Source: SYFY01 sp031385325 (GTDB taxonomy: Bacteria; Pseudomonadota; Gammaproteobacteria; Pseudomonadales; Azotimanducaceae). From it: DNA of 59,940 nucleotides. Positions within the stretch are counted from its first letter, which is position 1; the number at the start of each line of letters is the position of its first letter. The notes below the pieces were generated by a model. It was not told the origin of the DNA, did not search any database, and saw nothing but the letters and a program-made list of their open reading frames with translations. Location of the stretch: assembly GCA_031385325.1 (NCBI GenBank), contig JANNBJ010000131.1, positions 1 through 59,940 of the forward strand. Direction: 5' to 3'. This document shows positions 21,851 to 31,891 of this stretch, in pieces. The position numbers and the translations under genes are program-made.

Positions 21851-22680
21851 GAATCCTGGCCGGTCGAGTTGCCGTTGTGACGGGCGGCAGCCGAGGTATT
21901 GGGAAAGGCATCGCCGAGGGCTTAGGTGAGGCAGGTGCAGTTGTTTACGTCACCGGCCGTAGCAGCACTGCAACCGATCCAAGCGCCAGCCTCTCGGTTG
22001 AGGCTACCGCTGCTGCAGTGGATCGACTGGGTGGAACAGGAATTCCCTGCGCAATTGATCATCGACACGATGATGAAGTCGCCGCGCTCTTCAAGCGCGT
22101 GCAGGACGAACAAGGCCGCCTCGACATTCTGGTCAACAACGCATATCAGATTCCCGATCCGCCGGTGCTGAATGGCGGGTTTTGGGAGCACCCCGTTTCC
22201 ATTTGGGATATCCAGTGCGGCGTTGGTCTACGGGGCTACTACACCGCGTCGGTCTTTGCCGCTCCAATGATGGTTGCCGCGGGTCGTGGCCTGATCGTTA
22301 ACATTTCTTCCCGAGGCGGCCGAGAATACGTGTTCAGCACCTCCTATGGTGTGGGTAAAGCCGGGGTCGATCGGATGGCACAGGATATGGCCCATGAACT
22401 GAAGGCCTATGGCGTCGCGGCGTTATCACTATCCCCATCCAAGGTGAAAACAGAATTCATCCTCGACATGGTCGCGAAAGGTAAAATGCAACTGGACCCG
22501 AGGACTTCTCAGTCGGTGCGCCTGTCAGGACGCTGCATCGCTGCTTTGGCTGCCGATCAAGAAATCATGCGAAAGTCGGGGGCGGTACTTACCGTTGCTG
22601 AAGTAGCAACCGAGTACGGCGTGGTCGATCACGATCACGAAAACACTCTTAATACAGGCCAAACATCGCTGGAACCTTGA
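21847..22680 (+). CDS. Short-chain dehydrogenase, DHRS1-like
   Basis: A 277-aa classical SDR. The NAD(P)-binding motif is TGGSRGIGKG, followed by the NNAY structural motif and the catalytic YGVGK (Tyr-x3-Lys) preceded by NISSRGG. Segments such as FWEHPVSIWD and GLRGYY closely resemble the DHRS1-like group, which reduces varied carbonyls. The physiological substrate is unknown. It starts at TTG 21847, overlapping the acs stop (TTGA). It is the last gene of the pcnB-acs unit before dksA. Confidence 0.88.
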   Translation: MRILAGRVAVVTGGSRGIGKGIAEGLGEAGAVVYVTGRSSTATDPSASLSVEATAAAVDRLGGTGIPCAIDHRHDDEVAALFKRVQDEQGRLDILVNNAYQIPDPPVLNGGFWEHPVSIWDIQCGVGLRGYYTASVFAAPMMVAAGRGLIVNISSRGGREYVFSTSYGVGKAGVDRMAQDMAHELKAYGVAALSLSPSKVKTEFILDMVAKGKMQLDPRTSQSVRLSGRCIAALAADQEIMRKSGAVLTVAEVATEYGVVDHDHENTLNTGQTSLEP

Positions 22681-22732
22681 CCACGTTCGGATATCATACG
22701 CGCCGCTCTTCGAACCAGCGGGAAGGTTTGCG

Positions 22733-23764
22733 ATGGCTGCAAAGAAGAAACAAGTAAGCGCCACAGCTTCTAAATCCAAAAAGACCGCGACGACCGCTAA
22801 CACAAAAAAGGTCGCCGCCAAGCCTGATCCTGCGTCCAAGGGCGAAAAGACCACCAAGACCAAAGGCACCACGGCAAAAACTGGTGCGACAACCAAGAAA
22901 GCACCGGTCAAGCCGACTGTCGCTCAACCCAAGGAAAAGAAACCTCCACCGAAAATCGCGCAATCCGTGCGACAGCCGGTTCAGGTCGATAACAAATTGC
23001 CAACCGAAAAGAGCAAACCAGAAACCAAAAAACCTGCTGCTTCAAAAAGCCCTGCAGCTACGGCTTTGTTAGCGGACAAAGTTGCCAAAGAACAGCCATC
23101 GGTAGCTGACTCGACTCCGAAGAACACCAAGAAAAAAGCTACAACTGGAATACCAGCAACGGCGCCGGCAGCAGCAACAGCCATCAAGGGAACCGCCACG
23201 ACTTCTATCAAAAGCAAAGTGAAACAGGACGCCTCGACTAGGAATTCCAAAACGGAAAACAAACCAATCGTGTCAAAGAGTACCGCGCGTCTGGTCGCGC
23301 CTTCAGATCTCAGTCCCAATCTATTCAGCGGCCCCATTCATGGAATTCCGCCCTACCAGCCAAAGCCCGGCGAAGAGTACATGAGCGAAGGCCAGGTGGA
23401 GCATTTTCGACGAATACTCATGAACTGGAAGCGTGAGTTGATGGAAGAAGTCGATCGTACCATCCATCATCTGCGTGACGAGGCGACTAACTTCCCTGAT
23501 CCCAACGATCGTGCGACACAAGAATCAGAGTTCGGACTCGAACTCAGAGCCCGCGATCGCGAAAGAAAACTCCTCAAGAAGATTGATGCAGCACTCGGTC
23601 GCCTGGACGATGGCTCCTACGGTTACTGCGAAGAAACCGGGGAAGACATTGGACTTCGACGACTTGAAGCACGTCCAATCGCAACACTTTGTCTGGAAGC
23701 GCAGGAAAGGCACGAACTCGTAGAGCGTCACTACGGAGAACGAGAGGACAGATTCCGCCCGTAG
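22733..23764 (+). CDS. dksA: DksA-type RNA polymerase-binding factor with long basic N-terminal tail
   Basis: DksA potentiates ppGpp control of transcription through the RNA polymerase secondary channel. The C-terminal 130 residues are a standard DksA: coiled coil with the DxxDxA tip (DPNDRA) and a zinc-finger region. Only two of four zinc ligands remain: Cys299, Thr302, Cys320, Ala323 in the usual C-x2-C-x17-C-x2-C spacing. Unusually, about 210 residues of Lys/Ala/Thr/Pro-rich, histone-H1-like low complexity precede it (total 343 aa versus about 150). ATG 22733 is preceded by GGGAAGG. The gene lies after the SDR gene, not in its usual place next to gluQ. Confidence 0.9.
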   Translation: MAAKKKQVSATASKSKKTATTANTKKVAAKPDPASKGEKTTKTKGTTAKTGATTKKAPVKPTVAQPKEKKPPPKIAQSVRQPVQVDNKLPTEKSKPETKKPAASKSPAATALLADKVAKEQPSVADSTPKNTKKKATTGIPATAPAAATAIKGTATTSIKSKVKQDASTRNSKTENKPIVSKSTARLVAPSDLSPNLFSGPIHGIPPYQPKPGEEYMSEGQVEHFRRILMNWKRELMEEVDRTIHHLRDEATNFPDPNDRATQESEFGLELRARDRERKLLKKIDAALGRLDDGSYGYCEETGEDIGLRRLEARPIATLCLEAQERHELVERHYGEREDRFRP

Positions 23765-23853
23765 GTCTTGGAACCTGAGGTCTACGCAGCGACCGAAGCC
23801 AGCCCAAACTGCTCCTGCGATCGCCTGACGTGATTCACCCATCTCGCAAGCTA

Positions 23854-23876
23854 CGGGGTTGCTTCTCGCAACCCCG
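23854..23876. terminator. Hairpin between convergent dksA and pnp
   Basis: A perfect 9-bp stem CGGGGTTGC / GCAACCCCG with a 5-base loop (TTCTC) sits between the two stop codons. There is no T-tract on either side, so it may act as a weak bidirectional terminator or as a stabilising 3' hairpin for both mRNAs. Confidence 0.55.
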
Positions 23877-23896
23877 ATGTCTGCAGTACTAAGCAG

Positions 23897-25993
23897 CTAC
23901 GCCGCTTCGTAGTTCTTCACTTCCTTCATTGACAGCTTGATGCGTCCACGCTGGTCGACATCAAGCACGACAACGCGCACTTTCTGGCCTTCTTGCAAGT
24001 AGTCGCCAACACTCTCGACTCGCTCATCAGCGATCTGCGAGATGTGTAACAAACCATCTTTGCCTGGCAGGATAGAAATAAAGGCGCCAAAGTCGACGAT
24101 CCGCTCAACGTTTCCTTCGTAGATCCTCCCAACCTCAGCCTCGGCAACAATTTCCTGGATCTTGCCAATGGCGATGTTTCGTGACTCCTCGTTCATGGCG
24201 AAGATCTTCACTGTGCCGTCATCTTCGATATCGATTTCAGCACCGCTGGCTTCGACGATACTTCGGATCATCGCACCACCTTTGCCGATGATCTCGCGGA
24301 TCTTCTCCGGATGAACCTTCATGGTGGTAATGACGGGTGCATTTGAGGCGAGGTTAGGTCGTGACGTCGCCAGCACCTTGTTCATTTCGCCGAGAATGAA
24401 GAGTCGACCTTCCAGGGCCTGACGCAGCGCCGCTTCCATAATCTCTTCAGTGATGCCATCAATCTTGATGTCCATCTGCAATGCGGTAACGCCTTCCGCG
24501 GTACCCGCAACCTTGAAGTCCATGTCACCAAGGTGATCTTCATCGCCAAGGATGTCTGTCAGCACCGCGTAACGATTGCCTTCTTTCACAAGACCCATGG
24601 CGACGCCTGCTACCGGCGCTTTCAAAGGAATGCCAGCGTCCATCATCGATAGAGAGGCGCCACAAACAGATGCCATGGAACTCGAGCCGTTCGACTCGGT
24701 AATCTCCGACACGATTCGAATCGTATAGGGGAAGTCTTCAACGGTTGGAAGTACAGCCTGGACACCACGACGCGCCAATTTGCCGTGACCAATTTCCCGA
24801 CGTTTTGGCCCACCCATGAAGCCAGCTTCACCAACGCTGTAAGGAGGGAAGTTGTAATGCAACATGAAGTGATCCTTGAAGGACCCTTCCAGCGCATCGA
24901 TCAGTGCCGCATCTCTTTGCGTACCCAAGGTGGCCACAACAATCGCCTGCGTTTCGCCCCGGGTAAACAACACCGAACCGTGAGCGCGAGGTAACACACC
25001 AACTTCGATAGTAATCGGACGAACTGTTCGCAAGTCTCTACCGTCGATGCGCGGTTCACCGTTGATGACACGCTCTCGAACGATGTTCTTTTCCAGCTTG
25101 GCAAACGCGTCAGAAACGTCAGTTGCACTAAATTGCGCGGCTTCTGCCCCGGCCAGTGCTTCGACAGTAGACTTTCGTAGCGCCGCTACTCGATCTTGTC
25201 GATCCTGTTTGTCCATGATGCGGTATGCATCGCCAAGCTGACTTCGCACTTGCTGCTCTACCGCCTGCTTGAGAGGCGCATTCGACGCCACCGGCTGCCA
25301 ATCCCAACGAGGCTTGCCAGCTGCAGCCGCCAACTCATTGATCGCCGTAATGACCACTTGCATTTCCTGCTGCGCAAACAACACACCGCCGAGCATTTCA
25401 TCTTCGGTCAGGCGATCAGCTTCAGACTCAACCATGAGTACGGCGTCTTTGGTACCGGCGACAACCATGTGCAGCATCGAGCTCTTCATCTGCTCAAAGC
25501 CCGGGTTCAGAATGAAGTTGCCATCGATATAGCCAACTCGCGCCGCGCCGATAGGGCCAGAGAATGGAATGCCTGAGATGGACAAGGCGGCCGACGCACC
25601 AATCAAGGCGGCGATATCCGGATCCTGGTCCTTGTCCGCTGAAACCACCGTCAGAATCACCTGAACTTCGTTCATGAATCCTTTCGGAAACAAAGGTCGC
25701 AAGGGGCGGTCGATGAGACGCGACGTCAACGTCTCCTTCTCGCTCGGTCGACCTTCACGTCGGAAAAATCCACCCGGGATCTTCCCGGCGGAGTAGGTCT
25801 TTTCCTGGTAATTCACCGTCAGTGGGAAAAAGTCCTGCCCCGGTCGCATGCCCTTGGCACCGACTACGGTCGCCAACACGACGGTTTCGCCGAGAGTGAC
25901 TAACACTGCCCCGGTTGCCTGGCGCGCAATGCGCCCCGTTTCGAGGGTGAGCTTTTGCCCACCAAACTGTATTTCTTTGGTAATCGCTTTCAA
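23897..25993 (-). CDS. pnp: Polyribonucleotide nucleotidyltransferase
   Basis: PNPase degrades RNA phosphorolytically from the 3' end and is a core of the RNA degradosome. Two RNase PH domains, a KH domain (around VHPEKIREIIGKGGAMIRSI) and a C-terminal S1 domain (VGRIYEGNVERIVDFGAFI) are visible; 698 aa is typical. The start is TTG 25993: AAGGAG lies 5 bases upstream and the next residues (KAITKEIQFG) match family N-termini. It is the last gene of the rimP-nusA-infB-rbfA-truB-rpsO-pnp cluster. Confidence 0.97.
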   Translation of the reverse strand: MKAITKEIQFGGQKLTLETGRIARQATGAVLVTLGETVVLATVVGAKGMRPGQDFFPLTVNYQEKTYSAGKIPGGFFRREGRPSEKETLTSRLIDRPLRPLFPKGFMNEVQVILTVVSADKDQDPDIAALIGASAALSISGIPFSGPIGAARVGYIDGNFILNPGFEQMKSSMLHMVVAGTKDAVLMVESEADRLTEDEMLGGVLFAQQEMQVVITAINELAAAAGKPRWDWQPVASNAPLKQAVEQQVRSQLGDAYRIMDKQDRQDRVAALRKSTVEALAGAEAAQFSATDVSDAFAKLEKNIVRERVINGEPRIDGRDLRTVRPITIEVGVLPRAHGSVLFTRGETQAIVVATLGTQRDAALIDALEGSFKDHFMLHYNFPPYSVGEAGFMGGPKRREIGHGKLARRGVQAVLPTVEDFPYTIRIVSEITESNGSSSMASVCGASLSMMDAGIPLKAPVAGVAMGLVKEGNRYAVLTDILGDEDHLGDMDFKVAGTAEGVTALQMDIKIDGITEEIMEAALRQALEGRLFILGEMNKVLATSRPNLASNAPVITTMKVHPEKIREIIGKGGAMIRSIVEASGAEIDIEDDGTVKIFAMNEESRNIAIGKIQEIVAEAEVGRIYEGNVERIVDFGAFISILPGKDGLLHISQIADERVESVGDYLQEGQKVRVVVLDVDQRGRIKLSMKEVKNYEAA

Positions 25994-26078
25994 ATCAGCT
26001 CCTTATGTAGGGTTGCAGACACCACGCACGAACCATCGACAGCCACGGCTGACAGCAAATCGTGCGGCAAGGTGTTGC

Positions 26079-26348
26079 TCAACGACGCAGACCAAGTCGT
26101 TGAATCAGCGATGCATATCGCTCTGAGTTTTTGCCTTTGAGATAGTCCAGCAACTTTCGGCGCTGGTTCACCATGCGGATCAGTCCCCGGCGTGAATGGT
26201 GATCTTTTTTGTGCGCCTTGAAGTGGTCCTGCAATTCGTTAATGTTGTGAGTCAGCAAAGCTACCTGGACTTCCGGCGAGCCTGTATCGCTCGTTCCTTG
26301 TTGGTAATCCTTGATGATTTCGGCTTTTCGAGCCGCGTCTAATGCCAT
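26079..26348 (-). CDS. rpsO: 30S ribosomal protein S15
   Basis: An 89-aa primary 16S rRNA-binding protein of the small subunit platform. The whole sequence matches S15, for example GSPEVQVALLTHNINELQDH and RRGLIRMVNQRRKLLDYLK. It lies between truB and pnp as in most gammaproteobacteria; the 85-base gap to pnp is where RNase III processing controls pnp in E. coli. Confidence 0.98.
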   Translation of the reverse strand: MALDAARKAEIIKDYQQGTSDTGSPEVQVALLTHNINELQDHFKAHKKDHHSRRGLIRMVNQRRKLLDYLKGKNSERYASLIQRLGLRR

Positions 26349-26421
26349 GTTTTCGATCTCCTGTTGAATATGCCTGTAAAGCGCTGGTAAGGCTCACAAG
26401 TATGACCACGCATATTTGCAG

Positions 26422-27342
26422 TCATGCCCTCGATACCAGCCGACGTGGCGCGATGCGCCCGTCGTCCATGACCTCCCCTACACCGATAAACGATGCAGCG
26501 GAAGATTCGTTTTGCAGAGCCAACCTCACCCAACCCTGGGTGGGTGCACGGGGCACCATGACTGGTTGTCCCTGCCGAAGATAGTAAGCGAGCGTCTCGT
26601 TCAGACTGACTTCCGGCCAGTTCCCGACCGCGGACGAAATGGGTTTGAGAAAACCTTCACTGTTTTTTGAGTCGCATGCAACTTCGAGAGTTTCAAACGA
26701 TATCACGTCAGTTTCCTGAAACGGCCCGGCTGATCGTCTGCGAAGCGCGACTACGTGCGCACCACAACCAAGCTTTTGTCCGATGTCCTCGGCTATCGAC
26801 CTTACGTACGTTCCCTTGCTGCAGTGCAGTTCCAGCTCAAAAAAATTGCCATCGAGCGCGACGAGTTCTAAATGGTAGACACTGATCGTTCTCGATTTTC
26901 TCTCGACTTCGACGCCCATTCGAGCAAGTTTGTACAACGGTTGCCCATGATGTTTGATCGCAGAATACATCGACGGCGTTTGTTCGATGGTGCCGCGAAA
27001 CTCGGCAAGCACTGCCTCAATGCGTTCAGCGGTGACCCCATCTACGGGGCGTTCTTCGAGAATCTCACCGTCGGAATCACCTGTTTTGGTTGTTTGCCCA
27101 AGGCGGATTCTGGTCCAGTATCGTTTGTCAGAATCGAGCAGGTATTGCGAGAACTTCGTTGCTTCACCAAAACAGAGAGGCAACACTCCCGTGGCCAACG
27201 GATCGAGACTACCCGTGTGACCGACCTTCTGTGCATCCATCATTCTCTTGGCTTTCTGCACGACCTGATTGGAACTGAGCCCAACGGGTTTATCCATGAT
27301 CAGAAAACCGTCAAGCGGGCGGCCTCGACTACGCCGATTCAT
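26422..27342 (-). CDS. truB: tRNA pseudouridine(55) synthase
   Basis: Makes pseudouridine-55 in the T loop of tRNAs. The catalytic aspartate is in GHTGSLDPLATGVLP, and the TruB opening GFLIMDKPVGLSSNQVV is present. ATG 27342 gives 306 aa; the longer frame upstream overlaps rbfA with unrelated sequence. The truB start overlaps the rbfA end by 14 bases. Confidence 0.95.
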   Translation of the reverse strand: MNRRSRGRPLDGFLIMDKPVGLSSNQVVQKAKRMMDAQKVGHTGSLDPLATGVLPLCFGEATKFSQYLLDSDKRYWTRIRLGQTTKTGDSDGEILEERPVDGVTAERIEAVLAEFRGTIEQTPSMYSAIKHHGQPLYKLARMGVEVERKSRTISVYHLELVALDGNFFELELHCSKGTYVRSIAEDIGQKLGCGAHVVALRRRSAGPFQETDVISFETLEVACDSKNSEGFLKPISSAVGNWPEVSLNETLAYYLRQGQPVMVPRAPTQGWVRLALQNESSAASFIGVGEVMDDGRIAPRRLVSRA

Positions 27343-27733
27343 CGTCCGCCTCCGTAACCCGCTCCTTGTCCGCAGCGATTGCCCGGTCAATGGCCCTGTC
27401 CAGTTTTGCACTCGACTCAATGAGTTCGTCGTAATGAAACCTCGGCCTCGGCGTCGTCCGCATGGTGTGGCGCTTTGCGAGCTCCGAACGAATCCAGCCT
27501 GCTGCGCCGTTGAGGGTGTCGATCATGGCACTGCGCGCTGTCTCATCATTGGTACGCAGCGAAGACACATAGATGTCTGCAAACGCCAGATCCTTACTGA
27601 CCCGCACCTCGGTCACAGTCACCATGTCGATCCGCGGATCTCGCATATCACGCAGCAGCAAACGAGCAACTTCGTCCCTGATAAAATCAGCGACCCGCTG
27701 TGTTCGTTCACCAGCTTGTGAATACTGTTTCAC
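27329..27733 (-). CDS. rbfA: 30S ribosome-binding factor A
   Basis: A KH-fold 30S maturation factor needed for 16S processing and cold adaptation. Conserved parts include RVADFIRDEVARLLLRDMRDPRI and FADIYVSSL; the KH-type core and acidic tail fit, at 134 aa. It starts at GTG 27733, overlapping the infB stop (GTGA), the expected coupling in this operon. Confidence 0.95.
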   Translation of the reverse strand: MKQYSQAGERTQRVADFIRDEVARLLLRDMRDPRIDMVTVTEVRVSKDLAFADIYVSSLRTNDETARSAMIDTLNGAAGWIRSELAKRHTMRTTPRPRFHYDELIESSAKLDRAIDRAIAADKERVTEADDESA

Positions 27734-30288
27734 AACGATCGAGCGACCTCTTTAGTATCGAAGACCTCAATGACGTCGCCAACTTTTACATCGTTGTAGT
27801 TACGAACCCCGATACCGCACTCGGTGCCACTGCGAACCTCATTGACGTCATCCTTGAATCGGCGCAATGAATCGAGTTCACCCTGAAAGATCACCACGTT
27901 GCCACGCAGGACTCGAATCGGTTTGCTCCGGAAGACGTTGCCTTCAAGGACAATACAACCTGCAATTTGGCCATATTTTGGCGATCGGAAGACGTCGCGC
28001 ACTTCTGCAACACCAACGATTTCTTCACGGATTTCCGGCGACAACATACCCGTGAGCACTTTCTTAACATCATCAATCAGTTCATAGATGATGCTGTAGT
28101 AGCGCAATTCCATCCCTTCGCGCTCGATCAGTGCTTTTGCCGAATTGTCGGCGCGAACATTGAAACCAAAAATCACCGCACCATAGGTCAGCGCCATGTT
28201 CGCGTCAGATTCGGTGATTGCTCCGACGCCAGAACCTAACACGCTGACTTGTACCTCCGAATTGCCGATATCGGCCAAAGCCTGTGTAATGGCTTCGAGG
28301 CTGCCACGAACATCCGTCTTGAGAACAAGTTTCATCACGCGCTTTTCGCCTTCTGCAAGGTGCGCGAATATGTTGTCCAACTTCGCAGACTGTTGAAGCG
28401 CCTGTCGTTTTTCGTTAGTCCGATCTCGACGAAAGTCAGCAAGTTCACGCGCGGTGCGTTCATCGGGCACGACGCCAAAATCATCACCAGCACCAGGAGT
28501 GCCTGACAAACCAAGCAGTTCGACAGGCATCGACGGTGGGACACTGTCCACCTGATTACCCTGATCGTCGATCATCGCGCGCGCCCTGCCAAAATACTCA
28601 CCGGCAATGACCACGTCACTTTTCCGCAGCGTCCCGTTCTGCACCAGAATGGTCACAACCGGTCCACGACCACGATCAAGTCGCGACTCAACAACGACGC
28701 CTCGTGCAGGAGCTTCAGGAACTGCCTTCAACTCGAGCAGTTCTGCCTGCAGGAGAATTGCATCGAGAAGATCATCGATACCCTGTCCTGTAATCGCAGA
28801 GATTTTTACAAACTGGGTGTCGCCACCCCATGTATCCGGCATGACGTTGCGCGATGCGAGTTCACTGGTAACACGCTCCGGATCCGCGCCTTGAAGATCC
28901 ATCTTGTTGATGGCAACAATAATTGGTACGCCCGCAGCTTTAGCATGCTGAATGGCTTCTTCCGTCTGTGGCATCACGCCATCATCAGCAGCAACTACCA
29001 GAATGACGATATCCGTAACCCGTGCGCCTCGTGCCCGCATTGCAGTAAACGCCGCGTGACCTGGGGTGTCGATAAACGTCACCCGACCTTTTGCAGTTGG
29101 CACGCTGTAGGCACCGATGTGCTGTGTAATGCCGCCTGCTTCACCGCTGACAACCTTGGCTTTGCGAATGTAATCGAGAAGTGAAGTCTTGCCATGGTCA
29201 ACGTGGCCCATAACTGTCACGACGGGCGGGCGGCCAACTTGCTCGCCTTCAATCTGCAGCGACTCTGTGTGTTCCATCTCGATCGCGTTTTCACGAACGA
29301 GTTTCACTTTGTGGCCAAGTTCTTCAACAACGAGTGTGGCAGTATCCTGATCGATCGCCTGGTTGATCGTCGCCATCACACCGAGCTTCATCAGTTGTTT
29401 GATGACTTCGCCCGCCTTCACTGACATGCGACTGGCCAACTCTCCAACCGTGATAGCTACCGGAATATCCACTTCGTGGGAAATGAACTCCGTGGGTCGG
29501 AATTCCCCGCCTTGCTGCTCGACGTGAAAACCCTGACCTGCTCTGCCACCTGGCCTGTGCCTGCGTGCGGTCTTGAGTTTCAGCTCGGAGCGACCGCTCT
29601 GCGCGGGTTCAACGACGCCGTCACGTCCTCGACGATCACGGTCCTTCTCGCGCTCTTTGCCACGCGTCCGCTTTCCGCCACGCTCTTCTGCCTGGGTTTT
29701 GGCTTGCTCGTCTGCCGTCTTGATCGCAACGTCATCAACTGCCGGCGCCGTCTGTACTCGAGCTTTCAGCTCAGCCGATTCCTTCGCCAGCTTCTCCGCC
29801 TCAAGGCGCAGCCGTTCTTCTTCTTTCAGACGTGCTTCTTCCAAACGGCGCTCTTCTTCCAGTCGGCGCTGTTCCTCTTCCCGTTGCAACGCTTCGGCGC
29901 GACGGGCTTCTTCTTCTCTGATGCGCTTGGTTTCAACTTCTGTCTGCGATGGTGTGGGCGCTGCTGATTCAGCGGCCTGTTCTTCCGTCTCTCCGCGCTT
30001 CACGAAGACCCGTTTGCGCCGAACTTCCACAGTCACACTTCGGCCGGCTTTACCCTGGCCAGTCTTGAGAGTACCCACAGACTTGCGCGTCAACGTAATC
30101 TTGTTAGGTGACGAGTCTTCTCCTCCATGCGCTCGCTTTAGATAGGCGAGAAGCACTTGCTTCTGTTCTTCTGAAACGGATTCACCCGCCCGAGAGTGCG
30201 AGAGGCCGGCTTCACGCATTTGCGACAGCAGCCGTTCTACAGCAACGCCTACTGTGCTCGCGAGTTGTTCAACCGTAACATCGGCCAT
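27730..30288 (-). CDS. infB: Translation initiation factor IF-2
   Basis: A GTPase that brings fMet-tRNA to the 30S subunit. It has an N-terminal IF2N domain, then a long charged segment rich in E/R/K (about residues 110-240), then the G domain with GHVDHGKTSL (G1), DTPGH (G3) and NKMD (G4), and C-terminal beta-barrel domains. 852 aa is in the normal range. The three-helix-like N-terminus (MADVTVEQLASTVGV) matches gammaproteobacterial IF-2 alpha. It lies between nusA and rbfA. Confidence 0.97.
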   Translation of the reverse strand: MADVTVEQLASTVGVAVERLLSQMREAGLSHSRAGESVSEEQKQVLLAYLKRAHGGEDSSPNKITLTRKSVGTLKTGQGKAGRSVTVEVRRKRVFVKRGETEEQAAESAAPTPSQTEVETKRIREEEARRAEALQREEEQRRLEEERRLEEARLKEEERLRLEAEKLAKESAELKARVQTAPAVDDVAIKTADEQAKTQAEERGGKRTRGKEREKDRDRRGRDGVVEPAQSGRSELKLKTARRHRPGGRAGQGFHVEQQGGEFRPTEFISHEVDIPVAITVGELASRMSVKAGEVIKQLMKLGVMATINQAIDQDTATLVVEELGHKVKLVRENAIEMEHTESLQIEGEQVGRPPVVTVMGHVDHGKTSLLDYIRKAKVVSGEAGGITQHIGAYSVPTAKGRVTFIDTPGHAAFTAMRARGARVTDIVILVVAADDGVMPQTEEAIQHAKAAGVPIIVAINKMDLQGADPERVTSELASRNVMPDTWGGDTQFVKISAITGQGIDDLLDAILLQAELLELKAVPEAPARGVVVESRLDRGRGPVVTILVQNGTLRKSDVVIAGEYFGRARAMIDDQGNQVDSVPPSMPVELLGLSGTPGAGDDFGVVPDERTARELADFRRDRTNEKRQALQQSAKLDNIFAHLAEGEKRVMKLVLKTDVRGSLEAITQALADIGNSEVQVSVLGSGVGAITESDANMALTYGAVIFGFNVRADNSAKALIEREGMELRYYSIIYELIDDVKKVLTGMLSPEIREEIVGVAEVRDVFRSPKYGQIAGCIVLEGNVFRSKPIRVLRGNVVIFQGELDSLRRFKDDVNEVRSGTECGIGVRNYNDVKVGDVIEVFDTKEVARSL

Positions 30289-30385
30289 AGTTATTTCCGC
30301 TCTTTACGCCGTTTTGCTGGGAGCCTTCGCTGCCAGTCTTTTCCACTTGCGGGACCCGTCAATCATTGCTCGATGAACCGATCGG

Positions 30386-31876
30386 CTATGCAAACCAGGG
30401 AGCCCGCGCTGTCATAATCAATTCAGCCGCTCTCGCTTCGCTCAACGAAGGCGCGATCTCCAACAGATCAGGGATGGCGAGTTCAGCCAGGTCTTCCATA
30501 CAGACCACACCGTGGCTTGCCAGTGCGAAGCCCAGTTGTCGATCCATCCCTTCCATTTCCAGAAGATCATCCGCGGGCTGCTGATCGGACAGCATTTCTT
30601 CGTTGGCAATCGCCTTGGTCAGCAAGGCATCCTTCGCGCGATTCCTCAATTCTTCGACAATTTCGGCATCAAACCCCTCGATCGCCGACATCTCGTCAAT
30701 AGGCACGTATGCAATCTCTTCAATGGTGGTGAAACCTTCTTCCACCAGCACGATCGCAACATCCTCATCAACCGACAGTACATTCATGAAATTCTGGATG
30801 AACTGACCGGCTTCCTTCTGTTGCTTCTGCTCCGCCTCTGCCTCGGTCATGATATTCAGAGTCCAGCCAGTCAGCTCACTTGCCAGACGTACGTTTTGAC
30901 CGCCTCTGCCAATGGCCTGAGCCAGATTGTCTTCAGACACGGCGACTTCCATGGTGTGGCTTTCTTCATCGACAACTATGGAAGCAACTTGGGCAGGCTC
31001 CAGAGCGTTGATTGCCAATTGCGCTGGATTGTCGTCCCACGGAACGATATCGATTCGCTCCCCCGCAAGTTCGCCCGACACAGCCTGGACACGAGAACCG
31101 CGCATACCGACACATGCCCCAACCGGATCTATACGACCATCATTGGTCTTGACCGCAATCTTGGCGCGTGAACCAGGATCTCGCGCTGCGGCGCGAATCT
31201 GGATGACATCCTCGGCAACTTCAGGCACTTCAAGTTTGAACAACTCAACCAGCATGGCTGCAGAGGTCCGCGTCAATGTAAGTTGCGGACCCCGATTTTC
31301 AGGCTGAACCTCGAGCAGAAGGGCACGAATTCGATCATTGACCCTGAACGACTCGCGCGGAATGAGGTGCTCTCGCTTCAGCAGCCCTTCGGCATTGTTA
31401 CCGAGGTCAACGATAACGCTGTCCCGGCCCAGCTTTTTGACGGTACCCGCAACAAGCTCACCGACACGAGGCAGATACTCAGCAACAACTTTGGCCCGTT
31501 CGGCTTCCCTGACTTTTTGAACGATAACCTGCTTCGCGGTTTGCGCTGCAATGCGACCAAATTCGACCGATTCGACCGGGATTTCGATCGCTCCGCCGAT
31601 ACCCAGCGAAGCGCTCTTGGCTCTTTCGTCGGTCACATCAATTTGCGCTGCGGGATTGGGTTCATCGACTGACTCGAGGTCAACAATCGCCCACACGCGA
31701 AATGTCGAGTACTCGCCGGTGTTGCGATCAATCGCTACGCGAAACTCCGCACCTTCTTCGTAGCGTTTTTTGCTCGCCATCGCTAGCGCCGCTTCCAGCG
31801 CTTCAAATATCAGTTCCTTGGAGACTCCCTTTTCGTGAGAAACGGAATCAACAACGGTCAGCACTTCTTTGCTCAT
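30386..31876 (-). CDS. nusA: Transcription termination/antitermination factor NusA
   Basis: Modulates RNA polymerase pausing, termination and rRNA antitermination. N-terminal domain, S1 domain (around GELVAGTVKKLGRDSVIVDLG), two KH domains (AIGRGGQNVRLASEL in KH2) and the acidic C-terminal repeats typical of gammaproteobacteria are all present in 496 aa. The start MSKEVLTVVDSVS is canonical. It is second in the rimP-nusA-infB operon; the leader hairpins upstream of rimP suggest feedback control. Confidence 0.97.
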   Translation of the reverse strand: MSKEVLTVVDSVSHEKGVSKELIFEALEAALAMASKKRYEEGAEFRVAIDRNTGEYSTFRVWAIVDLESVDEPNPAAQIDVTDERAKSASLGIGGAIEIPVESVEFGRIAAQTAKQVIVQKVREAERAKVVAEYLPRVGELVAGTVKKLGRDSVIVDLGNNAEGLLKREHLIPRESFRVNDRIRALLLEVQPENRGPQLTLTRTSAAMLVELFKLEVPEVAEDVIQIRAAARDPGSRAKIAVKTNDGRIDPVGACVGMRGSRVQAVSGELAGERIDIVPWDDNPAQLAINALEPAQVASIVVDEESHTMEVAVSEDNLAQAIGRGGQNVRLASELTGWTLNIMTEAEAEQKQQKEAGQFIQNFMNVLSVDEDVAIVLVEEGFTTIEEIAYVPIDEMSAIEGFDAEIVEELRNRAKDALLTKAIANEEMLSDQQPADDLLEMEGMDRQLGFALASHGVVCMEDLAELAIPDLLEIAPSLSEARAAELIMTARAPWFA

Positions 31877-31891
31877 TTTCGTTCGTCTCTA

